DNA of 64,000 bases, taken from the NCBI RefSeq assembly GCF_904849725.1, contig NC_058521.1:143434744-143498743 (forward strand), given 5' to 3'. The position numbers and the translations under genes are program-made. Positions 34,777 through 45,449 of this stretch are shown one piece after another. Source of the stretch: Hordeum vulgare subsp. vulgare. Its lineage: Eukaryota; Streptophyta; Magnoliopsida; Poales; Poaceae. The notes beneath the pieces were generated by a model. That model was not told the origin of the DNA. It saw only the letters and a program-made list of their open reading frames with translations, and made no database searches. Every line of letters begins with the position of its first letter. Position 1 is the stretch's first letter.

Positions 34777-36400
34777 TAATGTCAGATGTGTTACTGCAAC
34801 AAAAGACCTTCCAATGGCACCAGAAATAGGTGTGTCGACGGCACGAGGAATCCTTCTGCTACAGCTACGCCTTAAGGGACTTCCTAGGAAAATATGCAAA
34901 GGATTTCCCCCGTGGCCTTGGAGCCTTGCTCTGGTGTTCCCTCGAAGCGGAAAGGGTGATGTAGCGCAGCGATGGTAAGTATTTCCCTAAGTTTGAGAAC
35001 CGAGGTATCGATCCAGTGAAGGAGTATCACAAGAGCCTGCACAAACACAAAGAACCTGCTCCCAACGCTATGAAGGGGTTGTCAATCCCTTATGTATTGT
35101 TCGGCAAGTGAGAACTCAACACAACAAAGTAACAAAGCAAAGTAAAAGCGGAGGTGTAAACGATAGATGTGAATAGACCCGGGGGCCGTAGTGTTTGCTA
35201 GTGGCTTCTCTCATGAAAGCAAGTAGTCGGTGGGTGAACAAATTACTGTCGAGCAATTGATAGAACCGCGCAAAGTCGTGACGATATCTATGGCCTTGAT
35301 TATATCTATAGGCATCACGTCCAAAACAAATAGACCGATACTGTCTGCATCTACTACTATTACTCCACACATCAACCGCTATCCAGCATGCATCTAGTGT
35401 ATTAAGTCCAAAAAAACAGAGTAACGCCTTAAGCAAGATGACATGATGTAGATGGACAATCTCATATCAACGACAGAGCCCATCTTGTTACCCTTGATGG
35501 CAACTACTCAATCTGTGCCTTGCTGCCCGTACTGTCACTGGGAAAGGTCACCACATGGTAAGGACCCAAAACCAAGCACTTCTCCCATTGCAATAATCAT
35601 AGATCTAGTTGGCCAAACAAAACCCAAGACTCGGGGAGACTTACAAGGATATCAAATCATGCATATAAGAAATCAGCACAGACTCAAATATATATCATAG
35701 ATAATCTGATCACAAATCCACAATTCATCGGATCTCGACAAACACACCGCCAAAGAAGATTACACCGGATAGATCTCCATGAAAATCATGGAGAACTTTG
35801 TATTGAAGATCCAAGAGTGAGAAGAAGCCATCTAGCTACTAACTACGGACCCGTAGGTCTGAAGTGAACTACTCACGAGTCATTGGAGGGGCGATGATGA
35901 TGATGAAGAAGCCCTCCAACTCCAAAGTCCCCTCCGGCAGGGCACCGGGCAGGGTCTCCAGATGAGATCTCGCGGAAACGGAAGCTTGCGGCGGCGGAAA
36001 ATTATTTTCGTGGATCCCCTGATTTTTTGCTGTATTGTAGGGAATACATAGGCCAAACATCTAGGTCAGGGGGCGCCAGGGAGGCCACAAGCCCTGCCAC
36101 CGCCGCCTCCTCCTGGTGGGGGCTTGTGGGCTCCCTGGAGCCCTCCTAGCTTGGCCCATAGTCCCCCTGATCTTCTTCCGTTTGGGAAAAAATCATTTCG
36201 GGGATTTTATTCCATTTGGACTCCGTTCCAAAATCAGATCTGAAAAGAGCCAAAAACACAGAAAAAATAGGAACTGGCACTTGGCACTGAATTAATAAGT
36301 TAGTCCCAAAAAAAGATATAAAAGGTACATAAAACATCCAAAGATGACAAGATAATAGCGTGAAACCATCAAAAATTATAGATACGTTTGAGACGTATCA
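34777..36400 (-). repeat. Element B 5' LTR
   Basis: Starts on the minus strand with TGATACGTCTCAAACGTATC at 36400 and ends at 34777 with the U5 extension. The GC palindrome is at 36085-36129. It aligns along its length with 29443-31072 with scattered differences and small indels, so the pair arose in one insertion. Confidence 0.9.
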
Positions 36401-36405
36401 ATGGG

Positions 36406-36872
36406 CATCTCCATAGCCCATTGATACGGCGAGTCGATGTGACCATCTCCTCCTTTTTGCCTCACAACCTCCACCACACTCTATTTCACCTATAGTGCTA
36501 TATCCATGGCTCACGCTCATATATTGTGTGAGAGTTGAAAAAGGTTTGAGAAAGTAAGAGTGTGAAAACAATTACTTGGCCAATATCGGGGTTGTGCATG
36601 ATTTAAATTCATTGTGTGGGGATGATGGAGCATAGTTAGACTATATGATTTTGTAGGGATAACTTTCTTTGGACTTGTTATTTCGAAAGTTCATGATTGC
36701 CTTGCTAGTTTGCTTGAAGTCTTATTGTTTTCATGTCAATAGCAAACTATTGTTTTGAATCTTACTGATCTGAACATTCATGACACATGAAATAAGTTGC
36801 AAAGGACAAATATGTTAGGTAGCATTCCACATCAAAAATTCAGTCTTTATCACTTCCCTACTCGAGGACGAG
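36406..36872 (+). other. Element A 3' domain, continuation after element B
   Basis: Begins CATCTCCATAGCCCATTGAT, continuing element A as judged by uninterrupted element C at 63668 onward. It runs to CTACTCGAGGACGAG (36858-36872), a block that in B lies just upstream of the PPT. The PPT itself is missing because of the deletion at 36873. Confidence 0.8.
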
Positions 36873-38245
36873 TCATGAATGTTTTTTCCGCAATAAAATC
36901 TTCGAAATGAGTCCAAACGGAATAAAATCTTCGAAATGATTTTTTCCGCAACAGAAGATACGCAGGGAGCTTGAACCAAGACAAAGGGTCCCGGGGGAGG
37001 CCACTAGCCCCCTAGCCACGACCTGGGGGCCGCGCCTAGCAGGCTTGTGCCCCCCCCCCCCCCCCCCGTGGCTCCTTTGCCCTACCTCTTCTACCTATAA
37101 ATTCCCTAAAAATATGAAACCACGGGAGAGAGCCATGAAAATACATTTCCGCCGCCGCAAGCTTCTGTTTACGCAAGATCCCATCTGGGGCACGTTCTGT
37201 TGTCCTGCCGGAGGGGGATTCGGACGCGGAGGGATTCATCATCAACACCATTGCCTCTCCGATGATGCGTGAGTAGTTCACCACACACCTTCGGGTCCAT
37301 AGCTAGTAGCTAGATGGCTTCTTCGATCTCTTGGATCTTCAATACAAAGTTCTCCATGATCTTCATGCGGATCTATCCGATGTAATCTTGTTTTGCGGTG
37401 TGTTCATCGAGATCCGATGAATTGTGGATTTATGATCAGATTATCTATGAATGTTATCTGAGTCTCCTCTGATCTCTTATATGCATGATTTCGTATCCTT
37501 GTAATTCTCTTCGAGTTGTGGGTTTTGTTTGGCCAACTTGATCTATAATTCTTGCAATGGGAGAAGTGCTTGGTTTTGGGTTCATACCGTGCGGTGACCT
37601 CACCCAATGATAGAAGGGGTAGTGAGGCATGTATCATGTTGTTGCCATCAAGGGTAAAAAGATGGGGTTTATATCTATTGCATGAATTTATCCCTCTACA
37701 TCATGTCATCTTGCTTAAGGCGTTACTCCGTTTGTTATGAACTTAATACACTAGATGCATGCTGGATAGCGGTCGATGTATGGAGTAATAGTAGTAGATG
37801 CAGATAGTATCGGTCTACTTGTCTTGGACATGATGCCTATACGTATGATCATTGCCTTAGATATCGTCATGACTTTGGGCGGTTCTATCAGTTGCTCGAC
37901 AGTAATTCGTTCACCCACCGTAATACTTGTTATCTTGAGAGAAGCCTCTAGTGAACACTATGGCCCCCGGGTCTACTTCACATCATATTTTCAGCTCTAC
38001 ACTTTTATTTGTTGCACTTTCCCCCTTCAAATGTCACTTTGCAATCAATCGTGAAGGGATTGACAACCCCTTTATAGCGTTGGGTGCAAGTTTATTGTTT
38101 TTGCGCAGGTACTTTGGAGACTTGCCTTGATAATCCTACTGGATTGATACCTTGGTTCTCAAACTGAGGGAAATACTTACTGCTACTGTGTTGCATCACC
38201 CTTTCCTCTTCAAGGGGAAAACCAATGCAAGCTCAAGAGGTAGCA
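36873..38245 (+). repeat. Element A 3' LTR, 5'-truncated with scrambled junction
   Basis: About 170 bp of U3 and the PPT are missing relative to the 5' LTR. At 36873-36914 short copied pieces (TTTTTTCCGCAA, TAAAATCTTCGAAATGA) that recur 40-50 bp downstream fill the junction. From about 36915 the sequence follows the 5' LTR to GAGGTAGCA at 38245. The left arm of the GC palindrome is mutated (CCACTAGCC) and an 18-C run (37050-37067) follows the right arm. Confidence 0.85.
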
Positions 38246-38652
38246 ACGCACCACCATCAAGAGTTGTGGCTAGCCATTTCTCCACTAGTATAACTCTCAC
38301 TATGACTACTCTAACACTGTCTTTTGTGGTGTGTTGATGGAGCCCGTACTGATATGCAGCCTCCGAGTTCGTTAGTACGAACAGGAAGGGTCTGCCAAGG
38401 CTGGTTGAGTAGGTCGCCGAGAACGAAACCTTGCTCTATGTGTAGTGTTGAATGAGTGGTAGCCATAGTAGGAGATAGAAACGAGCGTCGGTGATGAAGG
38501 CGATACCACCGATGTGGATGGTGCGTACAGGCTGGGCTGGTTGGTTGATGTCGACTCGACCTGCCCTGTCAGCGATGACAGTGACGGAGCCCAAGGTTAG
38601 GCTCTCTCGTGTCGGAGGCCGCTAGAAACAGAGAAATATCTGGCCCAAGATC
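38246..38652. other. Leader-like remnant, no gene
   Basis: No coding domain is supported. The stretch next to 38653 (AGCGGCCTCC…, read on the minus strand) looks like the post-PBS leader of the Gypsy relic to its right. The part next to 38246 is unassigned flank of element A. Confidence 0.4.
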
Positions 38653-39240
38653 GGTCTCCAGTCGGCGCCACCTATGCCTGGTGCGTCAACTGACGGTGCA
38701 AAATATAGTGAGATCCCTCGGTAGGGGTCCAAGTGCAGCTAAAAGTCATGGATCGAAGGTGGCACAAGGGTTTTATCGACGTTCAGACCTCCCGAGAGTA
38801 ATACCCTATGTCATGCTGGTTTTCATTATTCATGGTGCAGGGATACCTGGTACGAGGCGTTACAATGGTGTGTGATATTACTACACAGAGTTTGCCTATC
38901 TGATGATAGGTGGTAAGGAACCTTGGACCTCCTCTTATATAGGCAGTAGATGTCTACGGTTTACACGGTGGTAGATGTTATCTAGGGCGTCGCCGCACTC
39001 TAAACTTGGAGGGCACGAAGGTCATCTCCACCTCCTAGGGTTTCCTTCTCGTCTTGGGCCTAGAGGGCCCCTTTTCATTGTCTATGATGGGCTCCCTTAT
39101 GTGATCTACCCCTGGTACAGGGCCCCACCATCCGGTCCTCCGGGTTAGGTCGTCTATCACGGTTCGATCGAGGACGAATATACTATTCTGGTTGGATCGA
39201 TGGTCGGGTGATTAACCTTCCGCGTCCTCGTCCCCCAAGC
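38653..39240 (-). repeat. Degraded minus-strand Gypsy LTR with adjacent PBS-like site
   Basis: On the minus strand TGGCGCCGACTGGAGACC (38653-38670) resembles a Gypsy PBS. The LTR would end just right of it (TGCCTGG at 38675 in plus orientation). A minus-strand TATA box CCTATATAAGAGG lies near 38931-38943. The TTTTATCGACGTTCAGACCTC-like block and the stop-ridden sequence resemble grass Gypsy LTRs from memory. The outer boundary (about 39240) is uncertain. Confidence 0.45.
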
Positions 39241-40183
39241 TCTTCAATATTTGTGCCCTTTCGTACGTGGCAGTCTAGGCGTCCTTTGTGAACCTTGCTA
39301 ACCTTCCTTCATAGGATGTTTGGCTCTGTTTAGAGGGGCTAATGGGAGGATTTGTTCAAGTGTGTAGCGCTCTAAACCCTTCTTCCTTGGATTAAGATAC
39401 CATGGGTTGGCCCTTCGCTCCGTCACCTCACGTCTGACGCCTTCGCCGATGCCTCCACCGTCGCCAGCACCTCCTCCTGAGCCGGATTAGTTTCCTAGCT
39501 TCATTTTATTGGATGTTGTGCTGAGCCCGAGTGAAACTATTTATTTTATGTTTTTTCGCAACCTGAATGCCTTTTATATGCACCTTGTGGTCGGTCGTTG
39601 CTTTATACAATATAAAGCACAGAATCCTTTATCGTTTTAAGTGTGTTTTACATAAAATATAGAACAAAATTTCTAACTTCCGAACGTTCGGAGTTTCTCA
39701 TCAGATCCGAACGAACTCCTAATTCCATTGGTTCCAAATCGAACGATCGCCGATATCACGCTCCAACTACCCCCCCGATCCACAATTCCCGCTGGATCCC
39801 GCACGTCTACCTTGGACCTGACAGCTCAAGTATGTTAGCAGTCTACCAACAACCACCTAGACAAATTCTATGTTGGATTCATGTTAGATAATTTTCATAT
39901 CTTCATATTGAGGCACACTCTTGAACTTGCATATCGTGTCCTTCTGCTGTCGTTTTCTTTTGTACTTACAATGTTTTTACCTAAAAAATACAAAAATTAT
40001 ATTCTTATAAAAAAATATTGGGGACGTGAGTTGAGCTCATGGTTTTAACTAGAAGACTATTCTCTTGTAATCTTGTACATATATATGAGTTGAGCTCATG
40101 GTTTATGGAGTTTAATGGCGACCGTGCTATAACACTCCTTGTGTGGCCACCAGTTTGCCAAAATAATGTTGTAGAGGGGCTAA
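39241..40183. other. Unassigned intergenic sequence
   Basis: No coding potential above background. A 19-bp direct repeat TGAGTTGAGCTCATGGTTT occurs near 40026 and 40086. It may include the rest of the relic LTR to the left. Confidence 0.4.
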
Positions 40184-41666
40184 TGATACGTACATTTTGC
40201 ATCATGTTTTCATGTTGATATTTATCGCTTCTTGGACTGTTATTTCACTTCACGATACAATTCTTATGCCTTTTCTCTCTTATTTTGCAAGGTTTACATG
40301 AAGAGGGAGAATGTCGGCAGCTAGAATTCTGGCCTGAAATTGGAGCAAGTTTGAGATACCTATTCTCCGCAACTCCAAACGTCGTAAAAATCAACAAGGA
40401 TTTTTTTTCGGATTTATAAAAATTACTAGGCTGAAGAAGCGCCAGAGGGGCGCCAACAGGTGGCCACAAGCCTGCTAGGCGCGGCCACCCCCCTGGCCGC
40501 GCCTAGGGGGCTTGTGGGCAGCCTGCTGGCCCACTGGCTCCCCTCTTCTGCTATATGAAGGGTTTCTTCCAGAAAAAAAATCAGGGAGGACCTTTTTCGT
40601 GGATTCGTCGCCACCATGAGGCGGAACTTGAGCAGAACCAATCTAGAGCTCCGACAAGACGATCCTGCCGAGGAAACTTCCCTCCCGGAGGGGGAAATCA
40701 TCGCCATCGTCATCACCAACACTCCTCTCATCGGAGGGGACTCGTCACCATCAACATCTTCATCAGCACCATCTCATCTCCAAACCCTAGTTCATCTCTT
40801 GTAACCAATCTCCGTCTCGCGACTCCGATTGGTACTTGTAAGGTTGCTAGTAGTGTTGATTACTCTTTGTAGTTTATGCTAGTTGGATTACTTGGTGGAA
40901 GAGTTTATGTTCAGATCCTTGATGCTACTCATTACCTCTATGGTCATGAATTTGATTATGCTTTGTGAGTAGTTACTTTTGTTCCTGAGGACATGGGATA
41001 AGTCATGCTAATAGTAGTCATGTGAATTTGGTATTCGTTCGGTATTTTGATGTGTTGCATGTTGTTTTTCTTCTAGTTGTGTTATGTGAATGTCGACTAC
41101 ATAACACTTCACCATTATTTGGGCCTAGAGGAAGGCATTGGGAAGTAGTAAGTAGATGGTGGGTTGCTAGAGTGACAGAAGCTTAAACCCTAGTTTATGC
41201 GTTGCTTCGTAAGGGGCTTATTTGGATCCACTAGTTTAATGCTATGGTTAGACATTGTCTTAATTCTTTTTTTGTAGTTGCGGCTGCTTGCGAGAGGGGT
41301 TAATCATAAGTGGGATGCTTGTCCAAGTAAGGGCAGTACCCGAGCGCTGGTCCACCCACATACCAAACTATCAAAGTAACGAACACGAATCATATGAACA
41401 TGATGAAAACTAGCATGACAGAAATTCTCGTGTGTCCTCGGGAGCGTTTTTTCTCCTATAAGACTTTGTCCAGGCTTGTCCCTTGCTACAAAAGGGGTTG
41501 GGCCACTTTGCTGCACTGTTGCTACTTTTGTTGCTTGTTGCTTGCTACGAATCATCTCACCGCACAATCACTTGTTACTGACAATTTCAGTGCTTGCAGA
41601 ATTTACCTTGCTGAAAACCACTTGTCAGATCCTTCTGCTCCTCGTTTGGTTCGACACTCTTACTTA
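40184..41666 (+). repeat. Element D 5' LTR, missing its 3' end
   Basis: It starts TGATACGTACATTTTGCATC and follows the 3' LTR closely until CTTACTTA (41666). The last ~50 bp present in the 3' LTR (ending CTTGTGGGTCATCA) are absent here. TATA-like CTATATGAAG is at 40551-40560. Confidence 0.88.
40464..40517. promoter_or_regulatory. GC-rich palindrome of element D 5' LTR (best copy)
   Basis: CCACAAGCC and then CTAGGCGCGGCCA (40464-40487) pair with TGGCCGCGCCTAG and then GGCTTGTGG (40494-40517). Only a 2x2 internal mismatch and a six-C loop interrupt the 22 paired positions. It lies 33 bp upstream of CTATATGAAG. The 3' LTR copy is at 51843-51895 with one arm mutation. Confidence 0.85.
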
Positions 41667-41682
41667 TCATGATGATCGCACC

Positions 41683-42972
41683 ATGCTTGACACTTCTTGT
41701 ACCGGTTCTTTTATGAAGAGAGATATTAACTTTAGATGTAATTTATTGGAGAGAATTAAACGCAACTCTGAAGATTGGGGGCTTGAAGAAGGTAAGGAGT
41801 CAGGTATGAATTTCAAGTTTGATTGCGTTAAATCCTTTGTTGAAACAAATACTTTTTGTGACTTTAGCGCTAAGTATGGACTTGACTCTGAGATAGTAGC
41901 TTCACTGTGTGAATCCTTTGCTGCTCATATTGATCTCCTCAAAGAGAAGTGGTTTAAATATCATCCTCCGCTAGAAGTCAATGTAGTTAAACCCACTCCA
42001 GTTGAAGAGAAAGTCATTGCCTATAATGATCCTATTGTTCCCAGTGCTTACATTGAGAAACCACCTTTTCCTGTTAGGATAAAGGATCATTCTAAAGCTT
42101 CAACTGTGATATGTAGATGCTACATTAGAACATCTACACCCCCTGAGAAAATTAGAGTTGAACCTAGCGTTGCTATTATTAAAGATCTCTTGTCAGACGA
42201 TGTTGACGGACATAATATTCACTTCTGTGAAGATGCTGCTAGAATTGCTAATCATCACGCTAGAGACAAACATAGGCATGTTGTTGGCACGCCTGTTGTT
42301 TCTGTTAAGATAGGAGATCATTGTTATCATGGTTTATGTGACGCGGGTGCTAGTGTTAGTGCAATACATCAATCCTTATACGATGAAATTAAAGACGAGA
42401 TTGCACCTGTTGAGATAGAAACCATTGATGTCACTATTCAGCTTGCCAATAGAGATACTATCTGCCCTGTGGGAATTGTTAGGGATGTTGAAGTCTTGTG
42501 TGGTAAAACGAAGTATCATGCTGATTTCCTCGTTCTTGCTACCACACAAGATAGCTTTTGTCCCATCATATTTGGCAGACCCTTCCTCAATACCGTCAAT
42601 GCTCATACTGACTGTGAGAAGCAAACTATCACCGTTGGCTTTGAAGGTGTGTCACATGAGTTCAATTTCTCCAAGTTTGGTAGACAACCTCATGAAAAGG
42701 AGTTTCCTAGTAAGGATGAAACTATTGCCTTAGCTTCTATTTCCGTGCCTCCTACTGATCCCTTAGAGCAATACTTGCTTGAGCATGAAAATGATATGCA
42801 TATGGATGAAAGGGATGAGATAGATAGAGTCGTCTTAGAACAATATCCTATTCTTAAGAATAACTTTCTGGTTGAACTACTTGGGGATCCACCCCCACCA
42901 AAGGGTGATCCTGTGTTCGAGCTTAAACAGTTGCCTGATACTCTTAAGTATGCTTATCTTGATGAAAAATAG
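41683..42972 (+). CDS. Element D protease ORF with gag-protease linker
   Basis: From ATG 41683 an uninterrupted 429-codon frame runs to TAG 42970-42972. The N-terminal part (MLDTSCTGSFMKRDINFRCN, then DCVKSFVETNTFCDFSAKYG) is a linker found upstream of protease in related grass elements. The retropepsin domain has the active-site Asp in GLCDAGASVSAI (Asp codon at 42340-42342) and the flap/C-terminal motif CPIIFGRPFLNTVNAH. The tail (LEQYLLEHENDMHMDERDE) leads toward RT. The domain would mature Gag-Pol. There is no capsid sequence upstream. Confidence 0.75.
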   Translation: MLDTSCTGSFMKRDINFRCNLLERIKRNSEDWGLEEGKESGMNFKFDCVKSFVETNTFCDFSAKYGLDSEIVASLCESFAAHIDLLKEKWFKYHPPLEVNVVKPTPVEEKVIAYNDPIVPSAYIEKPPFPVRIKDHSKASTVICRCYIRTSTPPEKIRVEPSVAIIKDLLSDDVDGHNIHFCEDAARIANHHARDKHRHVVGTPVVSVKIGDHCYHGLCDAGASVSAIHQSLYDEIKDEIAPVEIETIDVTIQLANRDTICPVGIVRDVEVLCGKTKYHADFLVLATTQDSFCPIIFGRPFLNTVNAHTDCEKQTITVGFEGVSHEFNFSKFGRQPHEKEFPSKDETIALASISVPPTDPLEQYLLEHENDMHMDERDEIDRVVLEQYPILKNNFLVELLGDPPPPKGDPVFELKQLPDTLKYAYLDEK

Positions 42973-44586
42973 ATATATCCTGTTATTATTAGTGCTAGCT
43001 AGCCTCTCAGAGCATGAAGAAAATAAGTTATTAAAAACTCTAAGGAATCACCGTGCTTCTATTGGATATACTCTTGATGATCTTAAGGGCATTAGTCCCA
43101 CTCTATGCCAGCACAAGATTAAGACTGATGCTGATTTCAAACCAGTTGTTGATCATCAAAGGAGATTAAATCCTAAGATGAAAGAGGTAGTAAGAAAAGA
43201 AATACTAAAGCTCCTGGAAGCATGTATTATCTATCATATTTCTCATAGTGATTGGGTGAGTCCGGTGCATTGCGTCCCTAAGAAGGGAGGTATTACCGTT
43301 GTCCCTAATGATAAGGATGAATTGATCCCAGAGAGGATTATTACTGGCTATAGGATGGTGATCGATGTTAGGAAATTGAATAAATCCACTAGGAAAGATC
43401 ATTACCCTTTGCCTTTAATCGACCAAATGCTAGAAAGACTATCTAAACACACACACTTTTGCTTTCTAGACGGTTATTCTGGTTTCTCCCAAATACTAGT
43501 TGCATAATCTGATCAGGAGAAAACCACTTTCACCTGCCCTTTCGGTACCTTTACTTATAGACGTATGCCTTTTGTCTTGTGTAATGCATGTGCCACCTTT
43601 CAAAGATGTATGATGGCTATATTCTCTGACATTTCATGGATGACTTCTCCGTTTACGGGTCTTCTTTTGATGATTGCCTCAGCAACCTTGATCGAGTCTT
43701 ACAGAGATGTAAAGACACCAATCTTGTCTTGAATTGGGAGAAGTGCCACTTTATGGTTAATGAAGGCATCGTCTTAGGACATAAAATTTCTAAAAGAGGT
43801 ATTGAAGTCGATCAGGCTAAAGTTGATGCAATCGAGAAAATGCCATACCCCACAGATATCAAAGGTATAAGAAGTTTCCTTGGTCATGTTGGTTTCTATA
43901 GAAGGTTCATTAAAAACTTCTCTAAGATTTCTAGGCCTCTTACCAATCTCTTGCAGAAGGATATTCCTTTTGTTTTTGACGATGATTGTGAGGAAGCCTT
44001 CGAAATACTTAAGAGGGCTTTGATAACTGCACCTATTGTTCAACCACCTGACTGCAACTTGCCTTTTGAGATCATGTGTGATGCTAGCGATTATGCTGTT
44101 GGTGCTGCCCTAGGGCAAAGAGTTGACAAGAAGTTGAATGTTATCCACTATGCTAGTAAACCTCTAGACAGTGCCCAAAGAAACTACGCTACTACGGAAA
44201 AGGAATTTTTAGCAGTCGTGTTTGCATATGAAAAGTTCAGGTCTTACATAGTTGATTCCAAAGTTACTATTCACATTGATCACGCTGCTATTAAGTACCT
44301 CATGGAGAAGAAAGACGCCAAACCTAGACTTATTAGATGGGTTCTCTTGCTACAAGAATTTGATTTGCACGTTGTCGACAGGAAGGGTGCTGATAACCCA
44401 GTAGCAGATAACTTGTCAAGGTTGGAGAATGTTCTTGATGGCCCACAACCTATTGATGATAGCTTTCCTGATGAGCAATTGAATGTCATCAATACTTCAC
44501 GTAGTGCACCGTGGTATGCTGATTATGCAAACTATATTGTTGCCGAATATATACCACCTAGTTTCACATACCAGCAAAAGAAGTAA
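42973..44586 (+). pseudogene. Element D reverse transcriptase and RNase H, broken
   Basis: After the stop at 42972 the frame changes. RT then reads SWVSP-type fingers (DWVSPVHCVPKKGGITVV) and FLDGYSGFSQI with the first catalytic Asp. A stop TAA follows at about 43505-43507, then TTFTCPFGTFTYRRMPF. A small deletion before the catalytic FMDD box at about 43630 puts the next 316-codon frame (43636-44586) out of phase. That frame holds RT motifs D and E, then RNase H with [29 protein letters not shown] and [12 protein letters not shown], so all four acidic positions are visible. The protein copies RNA to DNA and removes RNA from the hybrid; this copy cannot. Confidence 0.85.
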
Positions 44587-45449
44587 TTCTTCTTTGACTT
44601 GAGACATTACTTCTGGGATGATCCTCACCTTTATAAGGAAGGAGTAGATGGTGTTATTAGACGTTGTGTACCTGAACATGAACAGGGACAGATCCTACAG
44701 AAGTGTCACTCCAAGGCCTATGGAGGACACCATGTGGGGGATAGAACTGCACACAAGGTATTGCAATCAGGTTTCTATTGGCCCACTCTCTTCAAGGATG
44801 CCCGTAAGTTTGTCTTGTCTTGTGACAAATGTCAAAGAATAGGTAATATTAGTAAATGTCAGGAAATGCCTATGAACTATTCACTTGTCATTGAACCATT
44901 TGATGTGTGATGCTTTGATTATATGGGACCTTTTCCAAAATCCAATGGGTATACTCATATCCTGGTTGCTATTGATTACGTCACTAAGTGGGTAGAAGCA
45001 ATCCCCACTTGTAGTGCTGATCACAACGCTTCTATCAGGATGCTTAAAGAAGTTATCTTCCCTAGATTTGGAGTCCCTATATATCTAATGACCGACGGTG
45101 GTTCACATTTCATTCATGGTGCTTTCCGTAAAACGCTTGCTAAGTACGATGTCAACCATAGAATTGTGTCTCCCTATCACCCTCAGTCCAGTGGTCAAGT
45201 ATAGCTAAGCAATAGAGAGATTAAACTGATTCTGCAAAAGACTGTCAACAGGTCTAGAAAGAATTGGTCTAAGAAGCTCGATGATGCACTGTGGGCTTAT
45301 AGAACTGCCTATAAGAATCCCATGGGCATGTCTCCGTACAAAATGGTGTACGACAAAGCATGTCATTTACGTCTTGAGCTAGAGCATAAAGCTTATTGGG
45401 CAATCAAAGAGCTCAACTTTGATTTCAAACTTGCCGGTGAGAAGAGGAT
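44587..45449 (+). pseudogene. Element D integrase N-terminal and core, DDE glutamate replaced by a stop
   Basis: The zinc-binding N-terminus is clear (GGHHVGDRTAHKVL with SCDKCQRIG). The core follows: TGA at 44908-44910 where the family has Trp before the first catalytic Asp (CFDYMGPFPKS), the second Asp in LMTDGGSHFIHG, and YHPQSSGQV followed by TAG at 45202-45204. That stop sits exactly where the catalytic Glu codon is expected before LSNREIK. Both catalytic function and reading frame are therefore lost. The coding sequence is cut after GEKR at 45449 by an inserted LTR and resumes at 48772. Confidence 0.87.

Larger units (their letters stand above)
29443..36400 (-). mobile_element. Gypsy element B, complete, minus strand, nested in A
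   Basis: The element is flanked by a perfect 5-bp duplication ATGGG (29438-29442 and 36401-36405). Its 6958 bp comprise LTRs of 1630 bp (29443-31072) and 1624 bp (34777-36400), a PBS at 34749-34766 and a PPT at 31073-31087. Between them is one unknown ORF (33807-34513) and long noncoding sequence. It has neither gag nor pol, so it needs proteins in trans. LTR, leader and 3' noncoding parts are related to A and C. Confidence 0.93.
23294..38245 (+). mobile_element. Gypsy element A (gag-protease only), split by element B
   Basis: Left LTR 23294-24800, tRNA-Asp PBS, gag-protease pseudogene, long noncoding 3' half to 29442, then insertion of element B, continuation 36406-36872, and a damaged right LTR to 38245. 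No RT, RNase H or integrase is present between gag-protease and the 3' LTR, so this is a non-autonomous structure shared with element C. Flanking pentamers are GCACA (left) and ACGCA (right) and do not match, so the TSD is lost or the ends derive from a recombined pair. Confidence 0.85.

Noticed and set aside
37050..37067. 18-C homopolymer in the A 3' LTR
   Set aside because: Probably slippage or assembly noise at a C-rich site (the A 5' LTR has a short C run here); no biological signal argued.
23289..38250. Target-site duplication for element A
   Set aside because: Flanking pentamers GCACA and ACGCA do not match, so I do not claim a TSD.
40555..40872. 105-codon frame in the D LTR (and its copy at 51839-52249)
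   Set aside because: Lies in R-U5 of both LTRs with unequal reading frames and starts; more likely untranslated leader.
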